Source: Neptunomonas qingdaonensis (GTDB lineage Bacteria > Pseudomonadota > Gammaproteobacteria > Pseudomonadales > Balneatricaceae). Taken from it: 64,000 nucleotides of DNA. This document shows positions 8,314-16,741 of this stretch, piece after piece (position 1 is the first letter of the stretch; each line of letters opens with the position of its first letter). The notes beneath the pieces are model-generated. The model was not told the DNA's origin. It searched no databases and was given only the letters and a program-made list of their open reading frames with translations. The position numbers and the translations under genes were made by a program. The stretch is taken from contig NZ_FOOU01000010.1 of the NCBI RefSeq assembly GCF_900113275.1, positions 1-64,000 of the forward strand, read 5' to 3'.

Positions 8314-8898
8314 TTAGCGGTAAGGTATGTACTCAAAAACCTTCACGATACGCTGTACACCAGGGATGGTTCTTATGATGTTAACAGCGCTGTTTGCTTC
8401 TTTTTCTGTGACTAATCCCATCAAATAAGTTGAGCTGTTTTCTGTCACGACTTTGATGCGGGTTCCATCGATCGTTTTATCGGCGATCAATTGTAATTTT
8501 ATACGGCTGGTTAAGTAGGCGTCATTCGCGCGCACTATGCTGGATGTCGGGCCGGAAATTTCTAATTCATTATGGATTTTGCGAACTTTTCTGGTCTGCA
8601 TCGCTATCTGTTCTGCTTCCTGTTTGGCTGATTCGTTCGGAACCTGGCCTGTGAGTAACAAAATGCCGTTGTAGCTGGTAGCGCTGATATGGGAGTCTTT
8701 GACGACAGCAGATCCTTTGTTGATATTGACCAGGGTTTTATTTTCAATGACTTCATCTTCTATGTAGGCGCCAAGCGTCCGGCTGCCTTGGTCGTCGCGG
8801 ATAGGTTCTTCGCGGGTGGCACTAATCAGGTTAGAGCAGCCTGATAGCGTACCCAGAATACAAACCGTTGTAATACATTTCAGCAAAGTGTTGTTCAT
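8314..8898 (-). CDS. dolP: Outer-membrane lipoprotein with two BON domains (DolP/YraP type)
   Basis: The 194-residue product has a lipoprotein signal peptide with lipobox LSGC near residue 22 and two BON domains (roughly residues 50-115 and 120-190). DolP localises to the division septum in the outer membrane and supports envelope integrity. ATG 8898 is preferred over the upstream TTG because it starts the signal peptide cleanly and GGAG lies nine bases ahead. It follows diaA after four bases in the same operon as yraN and lpoA, the conserved gammaproteobacterial order. Confidence 0.92.
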   Translation of the reverse strand: MNNTLLKCITTVCILGTLSGCSNLISATREEPIRDDQGSRTLGAYIEDEVIENKTLVNINKGSAVVKDSHISATSYNGILLLTGQVPNESAKQEAEQIAMQTRKVRKIHNELEISGPTSSIVRANDAYLTSRIKLQLIADKTIDGTRIKVVTENSSTYLMGLVTEKEANSAVNIIRTIPGVQRIVKVFEYIPYR

Positions 8899-8902
8899 AG
8901 CA

Positions 8903-9490
8903 TCAGGCTCCAAATAGTTGGTATTCGATTAAATCACATAAACAATGCAGCACCAGTAAGTGTGCACTGTAAATCATTGCATTGTCATCAGAAGGAACGC
9001 ATATTTCGACTTCGTGTGGCCTTAAAAGTGCAGAAATATTGCTGCTATCATGACCAGTTATTGCGACAACGACCATGTCACGGTCGTGGGCGGCCTGTAT
9101 GGCTTGTACCAGGCTGTTTGAGCGGCCTTGGTTAGAGATAACCAGCAGGACATCGCCTGGTTGTCCTATGGCCCGAATCTGTTTTGAGTAGACCTCACTA
9201 AAGCTGCTTTCTTCTGCTATGCCGGTAAGTACTGCGCTGTCGGCCCCGACGGTGATGGCGGGTAACCCGGGGCGCTCATTCCTGAAGCGACTCAGCAATA
9301 GTGCCGAGAAGTGCTGTGCCAGTGCAGATGAGCCGCCATTACCGACGCAGACAATTTTTAACTCATTGGCAAGGCTGGCGAGCATAAGTTCGCTGGCATG
9401 CGCAATCATGGGTGTATATTGCTCAATGGTATGCGCATTGGTGTCCATCGAATTGTGGAAAAGATTGACAATTCGCTCTTCAAGTTCCAT
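8903..9490 (-). CDS. diaA: SIS-domain protein, DiaA / phosphoheptose isomerase-like
   Basis: The 195-residue protein is a single SIS (sugar isomerase) domain. It contains the NGGSSALAQHF phosphate-sugar loop near residue 51 and the ISNQGRSNSLVQAI loop near residue 118. The family includes GmhA (sedoheptulose-7-phosphate isomerase) and DiaA, which binds DnaA at the origin and stimulates initiation. The lpoA-yraN-diaA-dolP setting favours DiaA. Sequence alone does not exclude isomerase activity. Confidence 0.88.
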   Translation of the reverse strand: MELEERIVNLFHNSMDTNAHTIEQYTPMIAHASELMLASLANELKIVCVGNGGSSALAQHFSALLLSRFRNERPGLPAITVGADSAVLTGIAEESSFSEVYSKQIRAIGQPGDVLLVISNQGRSNSLVQAIQAAHDRDMVVVAITGHDSSNISALLRPHEVEICVPSDDNAMIYSAHLLVLHCLCDLIEYQLFGA

Positions 9491-9505
9491 GTATTGGTTC
9501 CGGTC

Positions 9506-9865
9506 TTAAAGTCTGAAGGCGTCTTTATACCACATTGGTTTGTTTTCTTCAGAGGGAGTTTCATAAGCAATGACATCAAATCGACAGTTATGTTGCTGAA
9601 ATTGGCTATGTGTCATTAAAAAGTGCTGCGCTGTGCGAATGATCTTGTGTTGTTTGTTGGCTGTTACTGAGTTGGCTGCACCGCCAAAGCGTTTGTCGGC
9701 GCGGTATCTGACTTCTACAAAAACCAGAGTGGCGCCATCCAGTAGTATCAGGTCAATTTCGCCCAGTTTGCACAAATAGTTTCTGCTGACGGGTTTCAGG
9801 CCGTGCTTAATTAGCCAGTGCCATGCTTTTTGTTCGGCATCCTTGCCGCGTGTTTGTTTGTCCAT
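9506..9865 (-). CDS. yraN: YraN family (UPF0102) putative endonuclease-like protein
   Basis: The 119-residue protein carries the UPF0102 signature: GKDAEQKAWHWLIKHG at the start, then NYLCKLGEIDLILLDGATLVFVEVRYR, a restriction-endonuclease-like core with the Glu-Asp-(E)xR pattern. Its cellular role is unclear; it has been linked to Holliday junction resolvase folds. It lies between lpoA and diaA as in most relatives. The degenerate repeat described at 9879-10010 runs up to its ribosome binding site. Confidence 0.93.
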   Translation of the reverse strand: MDKQTRGKDAEQKAWHWLIKHGLKPVSRNYLCKLGEIDLILLDGATLVFVEVRYRADKRFGGAANSVTANKQHKIIRTAQHFLMTHSQFQQHNCRFDVIAYETPSEENKPMWYKDAFRL

Positions 9866-9878
9866 GATTTGTCTCTGT

Positions 9879-10010
9879 TAAATCGCTTCTCTGTTCAGCT
9901 CTCTATTCGACTCTCTATTTAGTTCTCTATTCTGTGCTGTATTGAGTGCTTGGTTCATCTGCGTATTCAGTTCTCTCTTCGCTGCTCTCTTCGGGTCTAT
10001 ATTCGCTTCT
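9879..10010 (-). repeat. 12-bp degenerate tandem repeat running through the lpoA stop codon
   Basis: Read on the minus strand, eleven consecutive 12-base units follow the pattern AG(A/C)-NNN-GAA-TAN, from AGAAGCGAATAT at 10010 down to AGAAGCGATTTA at 9879. Units 1-7 encode part of the LpoA tail, the lpoA stop TAG is the last codon of unit 7, counting from 10010, and units 8-11 are non-coding. Units 8 and 9 also end in in-frame TAG. The repeat therefore straddles the end of the gene and ends about 13 bp before the yraN start. Confidence 0.85.
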
Positions 10011-11846
10011 GTATTCGAAAGTCTGCTCACTTGTCAGTTCAATCGTTTTTGGCATGCCGTTCTCGAAGATAGCCCACTGTAAGTGGCGGTTTATCTTGTT
10101 ATCCTCGGTCAGTGCCAGTTGTCCTGTTTCGCCTTTGAGGCGGGTCCCTTGCGTTGCTTTGAGTTGTTGTAAGTACGGGTAGAGGTTATAGGCGTCTATG
10201 CCAAGGGCATACAGCCTGCCAAAGCGGGTGTCGGTGTTGTCGCGAATAGCATCGAGTGCGCGTCTGTTGTCAGAGGGGGCGGATAACACCCAGGGTATAT
10301 CTCCAAACATGACGCCATTCAGGTCAATGTCTGCTCTGGCATTGGGCGCGCCTGAATAAACCTGCGACGTAGCGTAAACAGGTAAATCTCCGGCAAAATA
10401 GAAGGCCAGTATCGGTTTTATCAGACGGGCATCTTGCGGCCGGGCTGAGAGCAGAATGACGTCTGCATCCTGCCTGCGTCGCTCTTCGAACTCAAAATTT
10501 AAGCCGGTCGCGCGTCTCAGGCTTTTAGCTCTTTCTTTACTTTCGTCCGTCTTGAGAGCCTGGGCAATATCCTGATTGAGGGCGTCCGCAGTAAATGATG
10601 TGCGCGCAACAACCGTACCGCCGAGTGACTCAAAGGTGTCGGCAAACGCCTGATCTGCTCTGTTACCCCAGTCGGTATCCGGTGTCAGAATCAGTGCAAA
10701 GCGTTTGCCTGCATTAATGGCTTGGGTCGCCGCATCGCGTGCTTCATCTTCTGCAGAAAGGCCAAACTGGTAAAGATTGGCGGCGCTTTCGTCTGTGTAG
10801 TTGAGCGCTAAAAATGGAATCGGCAGTGGGCCGTATTCTGCGAGTGATTTGACCATGCTTTTATCCAGAGGGCCGATCACCAGTTCAAGATTTCTTTGTT
10901 GTGCTGCCAGAATGATTTCATCCGCAGTGACGTACTGGGTGCTATCCATGAAAAACAACTCGGGAGCCATGCCGCGCTCCTGGCTGGCGTAGTGCGCGGT
11001 AGTAATGCCATCCTGGATTGCCTTGCCTGCGGATGACAGTGAGCCGGATGTAGGTAGAAGGACACCAATTCGGGCGACATTAATCAGCACAATATCTTGT
11101 GGTGCTGTGAGGTTTTCTGGCATCAGTTGTGCTGCCGGATGAGCTTCCCACAGGTTTAGCCAGTTTTCGATGTTGTTCGTCTGCGCAGTGACATCGGCAA
11201 TTGTGCGTGCGGCTTGTGCCAGTTCGAGCCAGCCTTGCAGTACGTAGCTGTTATTCGGTTGCTGCAGGGCTATGTAGAGGTTTTCATCGCGGCTTGACTG
11301 GAGTGCTTGCCAGATACGGTCATGCAAACGTTGTAGTTCGGTCGGATCCTGAATGTAGTCGGTGCTCTCGATCAGAATTTTTGCTTCTTCCAATGATTGC
11401 CCGCTGAGGTTGTATGCATCGGCAAAGAGGCGTTCTGATAGTAATACATCATCTTCGGCCAGGGTGCTGAGTGATGGCATGTAGGCAAGATAGCTGAGTG
11501 CTTGCTCAGCATCGTTGTTGTCCAGTGCCTGCTGGGTTTGCAGTCTGATGACAGCGAATTGCAAACCGGGAGGTAATATGGACGTATCAATATCGCTGAG
11601 GATTTGTGTCGCGCGCTCTGTATCACCCTGTGCTATGAGTAATTGCGCGGCCTGCAACCTGAGTTCGGCTGCACGTATAGGCATTGACTGACCTGCCTGG
11701 GCCAGCAATGACTCGATATCTGCTTCCTGATAAGCCGTCGTTGACTGGCTATCTCTCACAGTTAGCGGTGACGTCGGTGGCATTGCGCAGCCAGCAATAA
11801 GGCTGGTTAAGGCAACAGTTAGAGACAGGCGTTTCAAAATCATCAT
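9927..11846 (-). CDS. lpoA: Penicillin-binding protein activator LpoA
   Basis: The 639-residue lipoprotein has a lipobox LIAGC with the modified Cys at about residue 20. An N-terminal TPR-like half (to about residue 255) is followed by a C-terminal periplasmic-binding-protein fold beginning [23 protein letters not shown]. LpoA spans the periplasm from the outer membrane and activates the peptidoglycan synthase PBP1A. The last 30 or so residues are an unusual acidic, Tyr/Glu/Ser-rich tail encoded by 12-bp repeats and are not part of the family fold. It is divergent from rsmI with only 33 bases between starts, so promoters must overlap. Confidence 0.93.
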   Translation of the reverse strand: MMILKRLSLTVALTSLIAGCAMPPTSPLTVRDSQSTTAYQEADIESLLAQAGQSMPIRAAELRLQAAQLLIAQGDTERATQILSDIDTSILPPGLQFAVIRLQTQQALDNNDAEQALSYLAYMPSLSTLAEDDVLLSERLFADAYNLSGQSLEEAKILIESTDYIQDPTELQRLHDRIWQALQSSRDENLYIALQQPNNSYVLQGWLELAQAARTIADVTAQTNNIENWLNLWEAHPAAQLMPENLTAPQDIVLINVARIGVLLPTSGSLSSAGKAIQDGITTAHYASQERGMAPELFFMDSTQYVTADEIILAAQQRNLELVIGPLDKSMVKSLAEYGPLPIPFLALNYTDESAANLYQFGLSAEDEARDAATQAINAGKRFALILTPDTDWGNRADQAFADTFESLGGTVVARTSFTADALNQDIAQALKTDESKERAKSLRRATGLNFEFEERRRQDADVILLSARPQDARLIKPILAFYFAGDLPVYATSQVYSGAPNARADIDLNGVMFGDIPWVLSAPSDNRRALDAIRDNTDTRFGRLYALGIDAYNLYPYLQQLKATQGTRLKGETGQLALTEDNKINRHLQWAIFENGMPKTIELTSEQTFEYRSEYRPEESSEERTEYADEPSTQYSTE

Positions 11847-11879
11847 ATACTTATCACCCTGATGATGGATGGAAAAATT

Positions 11880-12716
11880 ATGTCTGACGCGGTTTTTTAT
11901 GTTGTAGCCACGCCTATCGGCAATCTTGGAGATTTGACACCCCGTGCGGTGGACGTTTTACAGTCCGTCGCCTTGATCGCAGCTGAAGATACACGACACA
12001 GTGGCCGTTTAATGGCGCACTTTAACATTAAAACACCGATGATTTCAGTGCATGATCATAATGAGCGCCAACGACTGCAGACAATACTGGATAAATTGGC
12101 TGCTGGCGACAGTATTGCGCTGATTTCTGATGCTGGTACGCCTTTAATATCAGATCCTGGCTTTATCGTTGTGCGCGGTGTGCGCGAAGCCGGTTATAAA
12201 GTAGTGCCTGTGCCAGGTTGTTGTGCTGTCATTACCGCGATGTGTGCCTCCGGTCTGCCCACTGACCGTTTTATGTTTGAGGGTTTTTTGCCGGCTAAGC
12301 GTTCGGGACGTCAGCAGAAGCTCTCTGAAATTCTTGCTGAAACCCGCACCGTCATTTATTACGAATCGACACATCGGATTCTTGATTCTTTGCAGGATAT
12401 GATCGAGGTGTTGGGTGCCGATCGTTATGTGGTGTTGGCGCGTGAGCTCACCAAAACGTTTGAAACGATCCATGGTGATAAGGTGGAGGCTTTGCTGGAA
12501 TGGGTGAAGCAGGATGCGAATCAGCAAAAAGGTGAATTTGTTGTATTGATTCAGGGTGTTGAAGTGCAAGAGGAAGAGGGCCTTTCCGTTGAGACGCTTA
12601 AAGTCCTGGGTATTTTGTTAGAAGAGCTTCCTGTGAAGCAGGCTGCTGCATTGGCGGCAAAAATCACCGGTGAAAAGAAGAATGCACTCTATCAGGAGGC
12701 TTTGTCGCGTAAGTAG
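11880..12716 (+). CDS. rsmI: 16S rRNA (cytidine(1402)-2'-O)-methyltransferase
   Basis: This 278-residue SAM-dependent tetrapyrrole-methylase-fold enzyme begins [19 protein letters not shown], the RsmI signature. It also has [25 protein letters not shown] and [12 protein letters not shown] loops that bind SAM. It methylates the 2'-hydroxyl of C1402 in the ribosomal P site. I prefer ATG 11880 to the ATGs at 11862 and 11865 because GGATGG lies just upstream and homologues begin here. Divergence from lpoA is the conserved arrangement. The rnpB promoter seems to lie over its stop codon. Confidence 0.95.
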   Translation: MSDAVFYVVATPIGNLGDLTPRAVDVLQSVALIAAEDTRHSGRLMAHFNIKTPMISVHDHNERQRLQTILDKLAAGDSIALISDAGTPLISDPGFIVVRGVREAGYKVVPVPGCCAVITAMCASGLPTDRFMFEGFLPAKRSGRQQKLSEILAETRTVIYYESTHRILDSLQDMIEVLGADRYVVLARELTKTFETIHGDKVEALLEWVKQDANQQKGEFVVLIQGVEVQEEEGLSVETLKVLGILLEELPVKQAAALAAKITGEKKNALYQEALSRK

Positions 12717-12744
12717 TTGCTTCTCGTCTGATTGTTGGTATCCT
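12717..12744 (+). promoter_or_regulatory. Candidate rnpB promoter
   Basis: TTGCTT (12717-12722) and TATCCT (12739-12744) are separated by 16 bases and followed by a GC-rich GCGCC before the RNA's mapped 5' stem at about 12752. The -35 starts immediately after the rsmI stop. The match is moderate, and assignment rests mainly on position. Confidence 0.45.
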
Positions 12745-12751
12745 TGCGCCC

Positions 12752-13138
<387 letters not shown>

Positions 13139-13610
13139 AATTTTTACCTTCTTTTTGTGATTTCTTTTTTAACAGCTGTTTTTCCAAATCTCTTCTTTTC
13201 AGTTTCTTTTTTTCAGATAAAGCTTCCTACGTAACAATATTCGTTGTTTGGTTTGTTCGCTAATAAATGATAGTCGGCTAGCGATGCTTAGTGAAGTACA
13301 CCTTATGTCGCCTAGGTTACGAGGTGTTTTATATATAATATCTTTTACTTTTGATTATCTGAGGCTTAAACAAAATGAGTCTTTTCTGTATATCCTCTGC
13401 TCAAGTATGCGATACTTTTTAGATAGCTTGGCTTGCTTGGATGTATTAATGATTCGCGTTAATTTTCATGACTATGGTGAAGTGTCTGGCTGTCTTTGTT
13501 GCTAAAAGTAGTGTTTTTGCATTTGGGCGTTTCCTGTACATGATTTGCGATATGTTACACATGTTATTTTTCGCCATGAAAGTGGGTCTGATAATTGTCA
13601 GGGGCAATGT
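13139..13610. other. AT-rich gap between rnpB and the Slam cargo gene
   Basis: I see no supported gene here. The first 80 bp are T-rich and may serve as the rnpB terminator. TATAAT at 13334-13339 is a -10-like hexamer without a matching -35. An 85-codon frame at 13248-13505 has no ribosome binding site, atypical composition and no family resemblance. The region must contain the promoter of the lipoprotein gene, but I could not place it, nor find a Fur box. Confidence 0.5.
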
Positions 13611-14510
13611 ATGAAAAAGAAGGAATTATTTATACCGTTAAGCATATTGGCGACGTCTGTGTTGTTTGTGGGTTGTGGTGGAGGGGGAAGCTCTTCTGTT
13701 AAAACGACTGGGCCGGGTGGCTATCCAATACTGGGTGAGAATAAGTCAGTGGTGTTGGAAGCTATGTCTGCAGAGGTTGACTATACATCTACCGGTAATA
13801 TCGCGACATCCGTTAGCCCTATGGGGATTGTCAATACCTCAACGACTGAGTTGATTTTTGAAAATAAAGTCTTGAAGAAATTGATCATTACTACCCCTCA
13901 TTCAACGTTCACATGGAGCGCGGCCAGCGGTGATAGTTTTGGACAAGTGCCTAATTACCCCAGGCAAACTATTTTTGAAGATACTGCCGCCACGTTTGCT
14001 GCCGTGTTGTCCGGTGAGTGGGATTATCAAACATTTGGTGCGTGGAGAACGGGCTTTGGGTTAGGCGCCGGGACTGTTGGCGCGATCAGCGCAGGTTATA
14101 AAACTGAAGGGCCAGCGTTGCCAGTCGTTGGTACGTCAACATTTACAGGTAAATTGCTCGGGGCTTATACGAATCAGGCTGGCAATGGCAATTTTGTTGA
14201 GGGAATGGTTTCAGTTGCATCTGATTTTTCTGCTCGCTCGCTTGCTTTCACAACAACCGATAGCAATTTGTATAATTTGAGTAATGGTGTTGTGACTGCG
14301 TCAGCTCCTGGGTTGGATATGTCCGGTACACTGACTTACAGTCCGGGTGTGAACTCATTCAGTGGGGCTGTGACGGCACCTGGTTTGGGCTTGTCAGGGT
14401 TGGCGTCTGGCGCTTTTTTTGGCCCTAATGCAGAGGAGCTTGGTGGTGTGTTTGATCTTAAAGGTGCAGGGGTGGAATACTATGTAGGTGGGTTTGGTGC
14501 CAGTCAATAA
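13611..14510 (+). CDS. Putative Slam-dependent surface lipoprotein with TbpB-like barrel
   Basis: This 299-residue protein has a lipoprotein signal peptide with lipobox FVGC and mature N-terminus C-GGGGSSS, a flexible anchor typical of surface-exposed lipoproteins. The C-terminal third is rich in Gly, Ser and alternating hydrophobics and ends with GAFFGPNAEELGGVFDLKG, the hallmark closing strands of the transferrin-binding-protein B/hemophilin eight-stranded barrel (PF01298 type). Such proteins bind host or environmental iron or haem carriers, or other ligands. ATG 13611 is chosen because AGGGG precedes it and the signal peptide starts there. The Slam gene starts six bases after the stop, which makes this its probable cargo. 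The ligand is unknown. Confidence 0.78.
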   Translation: MKKKELFIPLSILATSVLFVGCGGGGSSSVKTTGPGGYPILGENKSVVLEAMSAEVDYTSTGNIATSVSPMGIVNTSTTELIFENKVLKKLIITTPHSTFTWSAASGDSFGQVPNYPRQTIFEDTAATFAAVLSGEWDYQTFGAWRTGFGLGAGTVGAISAGYKTEGPALPVVGTSTFTGKLLGAYTNQAGNGNFVEGMVSVASDFSARSLAFTTTDSNLYNLSNGVVTASAPGLDMSGTLTYSPGVNSFSGAVTAPGLGLSGLASGAFFGPNAEELGGVFDLKGAGVEYYVGGFGASQ

Positions 14511-14516
14511 TCGTTT

Positions 14517-15836
14517 ATGAAATATTTGCCACTGATAAGTGCTGTCTCATTATTATTGGCGATGGGGAAATATTCTCAGGCGTCTGACGCTGACGTGAAA
14601 GATGCTCCTGTGAATGAGGGTGCAGTGTTAGATGCTGCCTCGGCTGAGCAGGGCTCTCTGCAGTACTCTCCACAGTATTATTCTTCGCAGTATTATCTAG
14701 AGGGTTTTCTGCTGGGCTCGCTAGAGGATTCCTATCAAAAGCTTTTTGTCATGGGACTGCTTACTCTGGAGCAGAGTGATTATAAGGCTTCGATTGTTAT
14801 ATTTTATGAGATGTTAAAGCGAACAAGCAGCCCGAGAGTTAAGCTTGAGCTGGCGCGGGCTTTATTCCTGGATCGCCAATTCAACTCCGCTAAAGCTTTA
14901 TTTCAAGAAGTGCTTTTTGAGACAGAGACCCCTTGGGCGGTGAAGCAGAATATACGTTTATATCTTAACCAAATAGATAATGATATTGGCTATGTGAAAT
15001 TTGATATTTCGTTTATTAGTGACTCTAACCCTGAAAACTTTACCTCAAATGAAGAGGTTAATATTGCAGGGCAAGCATTTAAAGTGGTTCAGCCGTTGGG
15101 TAATCGTGAAGTAAAGGGGCTGCGTCTGAATATGAATAGCGGCTTGCCTGTATCAGCAGATGCGCGTACACAGGCGCTTTTGAATGTTTCGTTTACCGAT
15201 TTTGCAGGAAGCGAGTTTGATCGGTTGGTCGGTAGTGTAGGGATTATTTCGTCATTTGAGCTGTTGCCAAAAATCAAAGCGAAAGCGGGTGTGGAATATT
15301 CAGGTAAAAATGGAAAAAAGCAGTATGACTTTTCTTACCTGAGTGTTTTTTATACGCCAAGCATTGTGGATCAGTTTAGCTTTCGCCATGAAGTGAGGGT
15401 GGGTAAGTTAAAGGTTGACGGAGCTTCTCACCTTGATGCGGATGTCTATAGGGTGGCTAGCGTTTTTACCCGTCCATTGAAGAACGGTATTTTTCTTGAT
15501 GGTGGTGTCACCGTCGAAAAATCAATTGCCCGGGAAGATCCGTATTCTTATGACGAAGGCACTTTATCTTTGGGGCTTGATCTGCCTGTTAGTGATTGGG
15601 GGGTAAATCTTTCTGCTGCATTGGGGTTACGCTTATATGCAGATGTTGATCCGTTTTTCGGTGAGCGGCGGCGTGACACGAATCAGAAGCTTGGCTTCTT
15701 ATTGAGTCATAAAAAGATTAACGCTTACGGATATAAACCCGAAGTGGGTGTGACGTATGAACAAAATGACTCCACTCTGGCGTTTTTTGAATATGATAAA
15801 GTTAGCTTGGTTTTTAGTTTTAAAGAAAGTTACTAA
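14517..15836 (+). CDS. Surface lipoprotein assembly modifier (Slam), TPR plus DUF560 barrel
   Basis: The 439-residue protein has a signal peptide (cleavage near SQA/SD, residue 22), a TPR-like periplasmic part (about 60-155; KLELARALFLDRQFNSAKALFQEVL) and a C-terminal outer-membrane barrel from about residue 160. The barrel opens with DIGYVKFDISFISDSNPEN and ends in an aromatic-rich strand. This is the architecture of Slam (DUF560), which moves lipoproteins to the cell surface as the type XI system. No ribosome binding site is visible, so translation is probably coupled to the cargo gene six bases upstream. Residues 49-61 are a Q-Y-S/Y repeat between signal peptide and TPRs. Confidence 0.85.
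   Translation: MKYLPLISAVSLLLAMGKYSQASDADVKDAPVNEGAVLDAASAEQGSLQYSPQYYSSQYYLEGFLLGSLEDSYQKLFVMGLLTLEQSDYKASIVIFYEMLKRTSSPRVKLELARALFLDRQFNSAKALFQEVLFETETPWAVKQNIRLYLNQIDNDIGYVKFDISFISDSNPENFTSNEEVNIAGQAFKVVQPLGNREVKGLRLNMNSGLPVSADARTQALLNVSFTDFAGSEFDRLVGSVGIISSFELLPKIKAKAGVEYSGKNGKKQYDFSYLSVFYTPSIVDQFSFRHEVRVGKLKVDGASHLDADVYRVASVFTRPLKNGIFLDGGVTVEKSIAREDPYSYDEGTLSLGLDLPVSDWGVNLSAALGLRLYADVDPFFGERRRDTNQKLGFLLSHKKINAYGYKPEVGVTYEQNDSTLAFFEYDKVSLVFSFKESY
14661..14699 (+). repeat. 12/15-bp repeat in the Slam gene after the signal peptide
   Basis: CAGTACTCTCCA (14661-14672), CAGTATTATTCTTCG (14673-14687) and CAGTATTATCTA (14688-14699) encode QYSP-QYYSS-QYYL, in the linker between signal peptide and TPR part. 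Confidence 0.7.
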
Positions 15837-16177
15837 AAGTGGCATTGTTTGTTAAAATAACGCGCAAGCCTTGGTCTGATTTCTCCCGCGCTTAATTATC
15901 TATCGAATTAAAGATAACTTTTTATGGTTACTTGTTTTGTTAGTTTCAGGTAATGGTTTCGGGTAATGGTTCGGCTGTTTTCGGGCATATCTGATGTTAT
16001 CTCTGTTTTTTCTTCCTTATTCAAAAAGGTATCCACAAGTTTAGTGTCCTCTCCTGTCTGTAATTAATCGACTGAATTGTAAGGGCTTTATAAGGTGTCG
16101 ATTAATTGTGTCTTAATCTTCTTCAATTTTATGCTTATTTTCCGTGCTTTTAGCTGCTTGTCGCCGCTTCTCCACAC
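15837..16177. other. Gap between the Slam gene and the dcw promoter
   Basis: No gene is visible. The only structure I can point to is a 13-bp tandem duplication, TTTCRGGTAATGG, at 15944-15956 and 15957-15969, with a partial third copy. No clear terminator follows the Slam gene. The region ends in the dcw promoter at 16178. Confidence 0.5.
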
Positions 16178-16206
16178 TTGCAAAAAACAAGGGTAGTTTC
16201 TATAGT
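16178..16206 (+). promoter_or_regulatory. dcw cluster promoter (Pmra-like)
   Basis: TTGCAA (16178-16183) and TATAGT (16201-16206) are separated by exactly 17 bases. The predicted start, near 16213, falls directly on the MraZ operator. This matches the location of the main promoter of the cluster in other proteobacteria. Confidence 0.75.
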
Positions 16207-16213
16207 GTGTGTA

Positions 16214-16238
16214 GTGGGTAATTGTGGATAAAAGTGGG
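16214..16238 (+). promoter_or_regulatory. MraZ operator: three GTGGR repeats at 10-bp spacing
   Basis: GTGGG at 16214, GTGGA at 16224 and GTGGG at 16234 lie one helical turn apart. MraZ is known to bind such evenly spaced GTGGG/TGGGN repeats upstream of its own gene and repress the dcw cluster. The sites lie at about +2 to +26 of the predicted transcript, so binding would block initiation. Confidence 0.85.
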
Positions 16239-16267
16239 TTTTTATGATGAATTTTGGTGAATAGGTG

Positions 16268-16720
16268 ATGTTTCGTGGTGTTAATCAGGTCAACCTGGAT
16301 GCGAAGGGCCGTATGGCTATTCCAGCCCGCTACCGGGAGATGATCTCGGTTCAGTGTGCCGGACATCTGGTGATGACGATTGATACTGAAGAGCGCTGCT
16401 TACTTCTCTATCCCATTGATGAATGGACAATCATTGAAGAAAAAATTAATGCATTACCCAGCCTCAACTCAGTTACACGACGCCTGCAGCGTTTAATTAT
16501 CGGGCATGCTGCTGACCTGGATATGGATAGCCATGGGCGCTTGTTGATTCCTGCATTGTTACGTGATTATGCAGGGCTGAGTAAAAAGACCATTTTACTG
16601 GGCCAGGGGCGGAAGTTTGAAATTTGGGACGAGGATAACTGGAACTCTACTCGTGACAGATACTTACAGGAAGTCGAAGCTGAGCAGTTGCCGGATTCGC
16701 TGCTCAATTTATCACTTTAA
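16268..16720 (+). CDS. mraZ: Transcriptional regulator MraZ
   Basis: This 150-residue protein has two AbrB-like halves, each with the family DxKGR(M/L)xIP motif: DAKGRMAIPARYR near residue 12 and DSHGRLLIPALLRDYA near residue 90. It forms a ring-shaped oligomer that binds the GTGGR repeats found 30-54 bases upstream of its start. It is the first gene of the dcw cluster. ATG 16268 is chosen over the adjacent GTG at 16265. Confidence 0.96.
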   Translation: MFRGVNQVNLDAKGRMAIPARYREMISVQCAGHLVMTIDTEERCLLLYPIDEWTIIEEKINALPSLNSVTRRLQRLIIGHAADLDMDSHGRLLIPALLRDYAGLSKKTILLGQGRKFEIWDEDNWNSTRDRYLQEVEAEQLPDSLLNLSL

Positions 16721-16741
16721 CTATTTAAACAGGATTTTTCT

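Noticed and set aside
13248-13505. 85-codon frame between rnpB and the Slam cargo gene
   Set aside because: No ribosome binding site, no recognisable family, atypical composition for an exported or soluble protein. I treat it as chance in AT-rich DNA.
13500-13610. Fur box upstream of the Slam cargo gene
   Set aside because: GATAATTGTC at 13590-13599 matches one arm only. The second arm does not follow, so there is no support for iron control from sequence.
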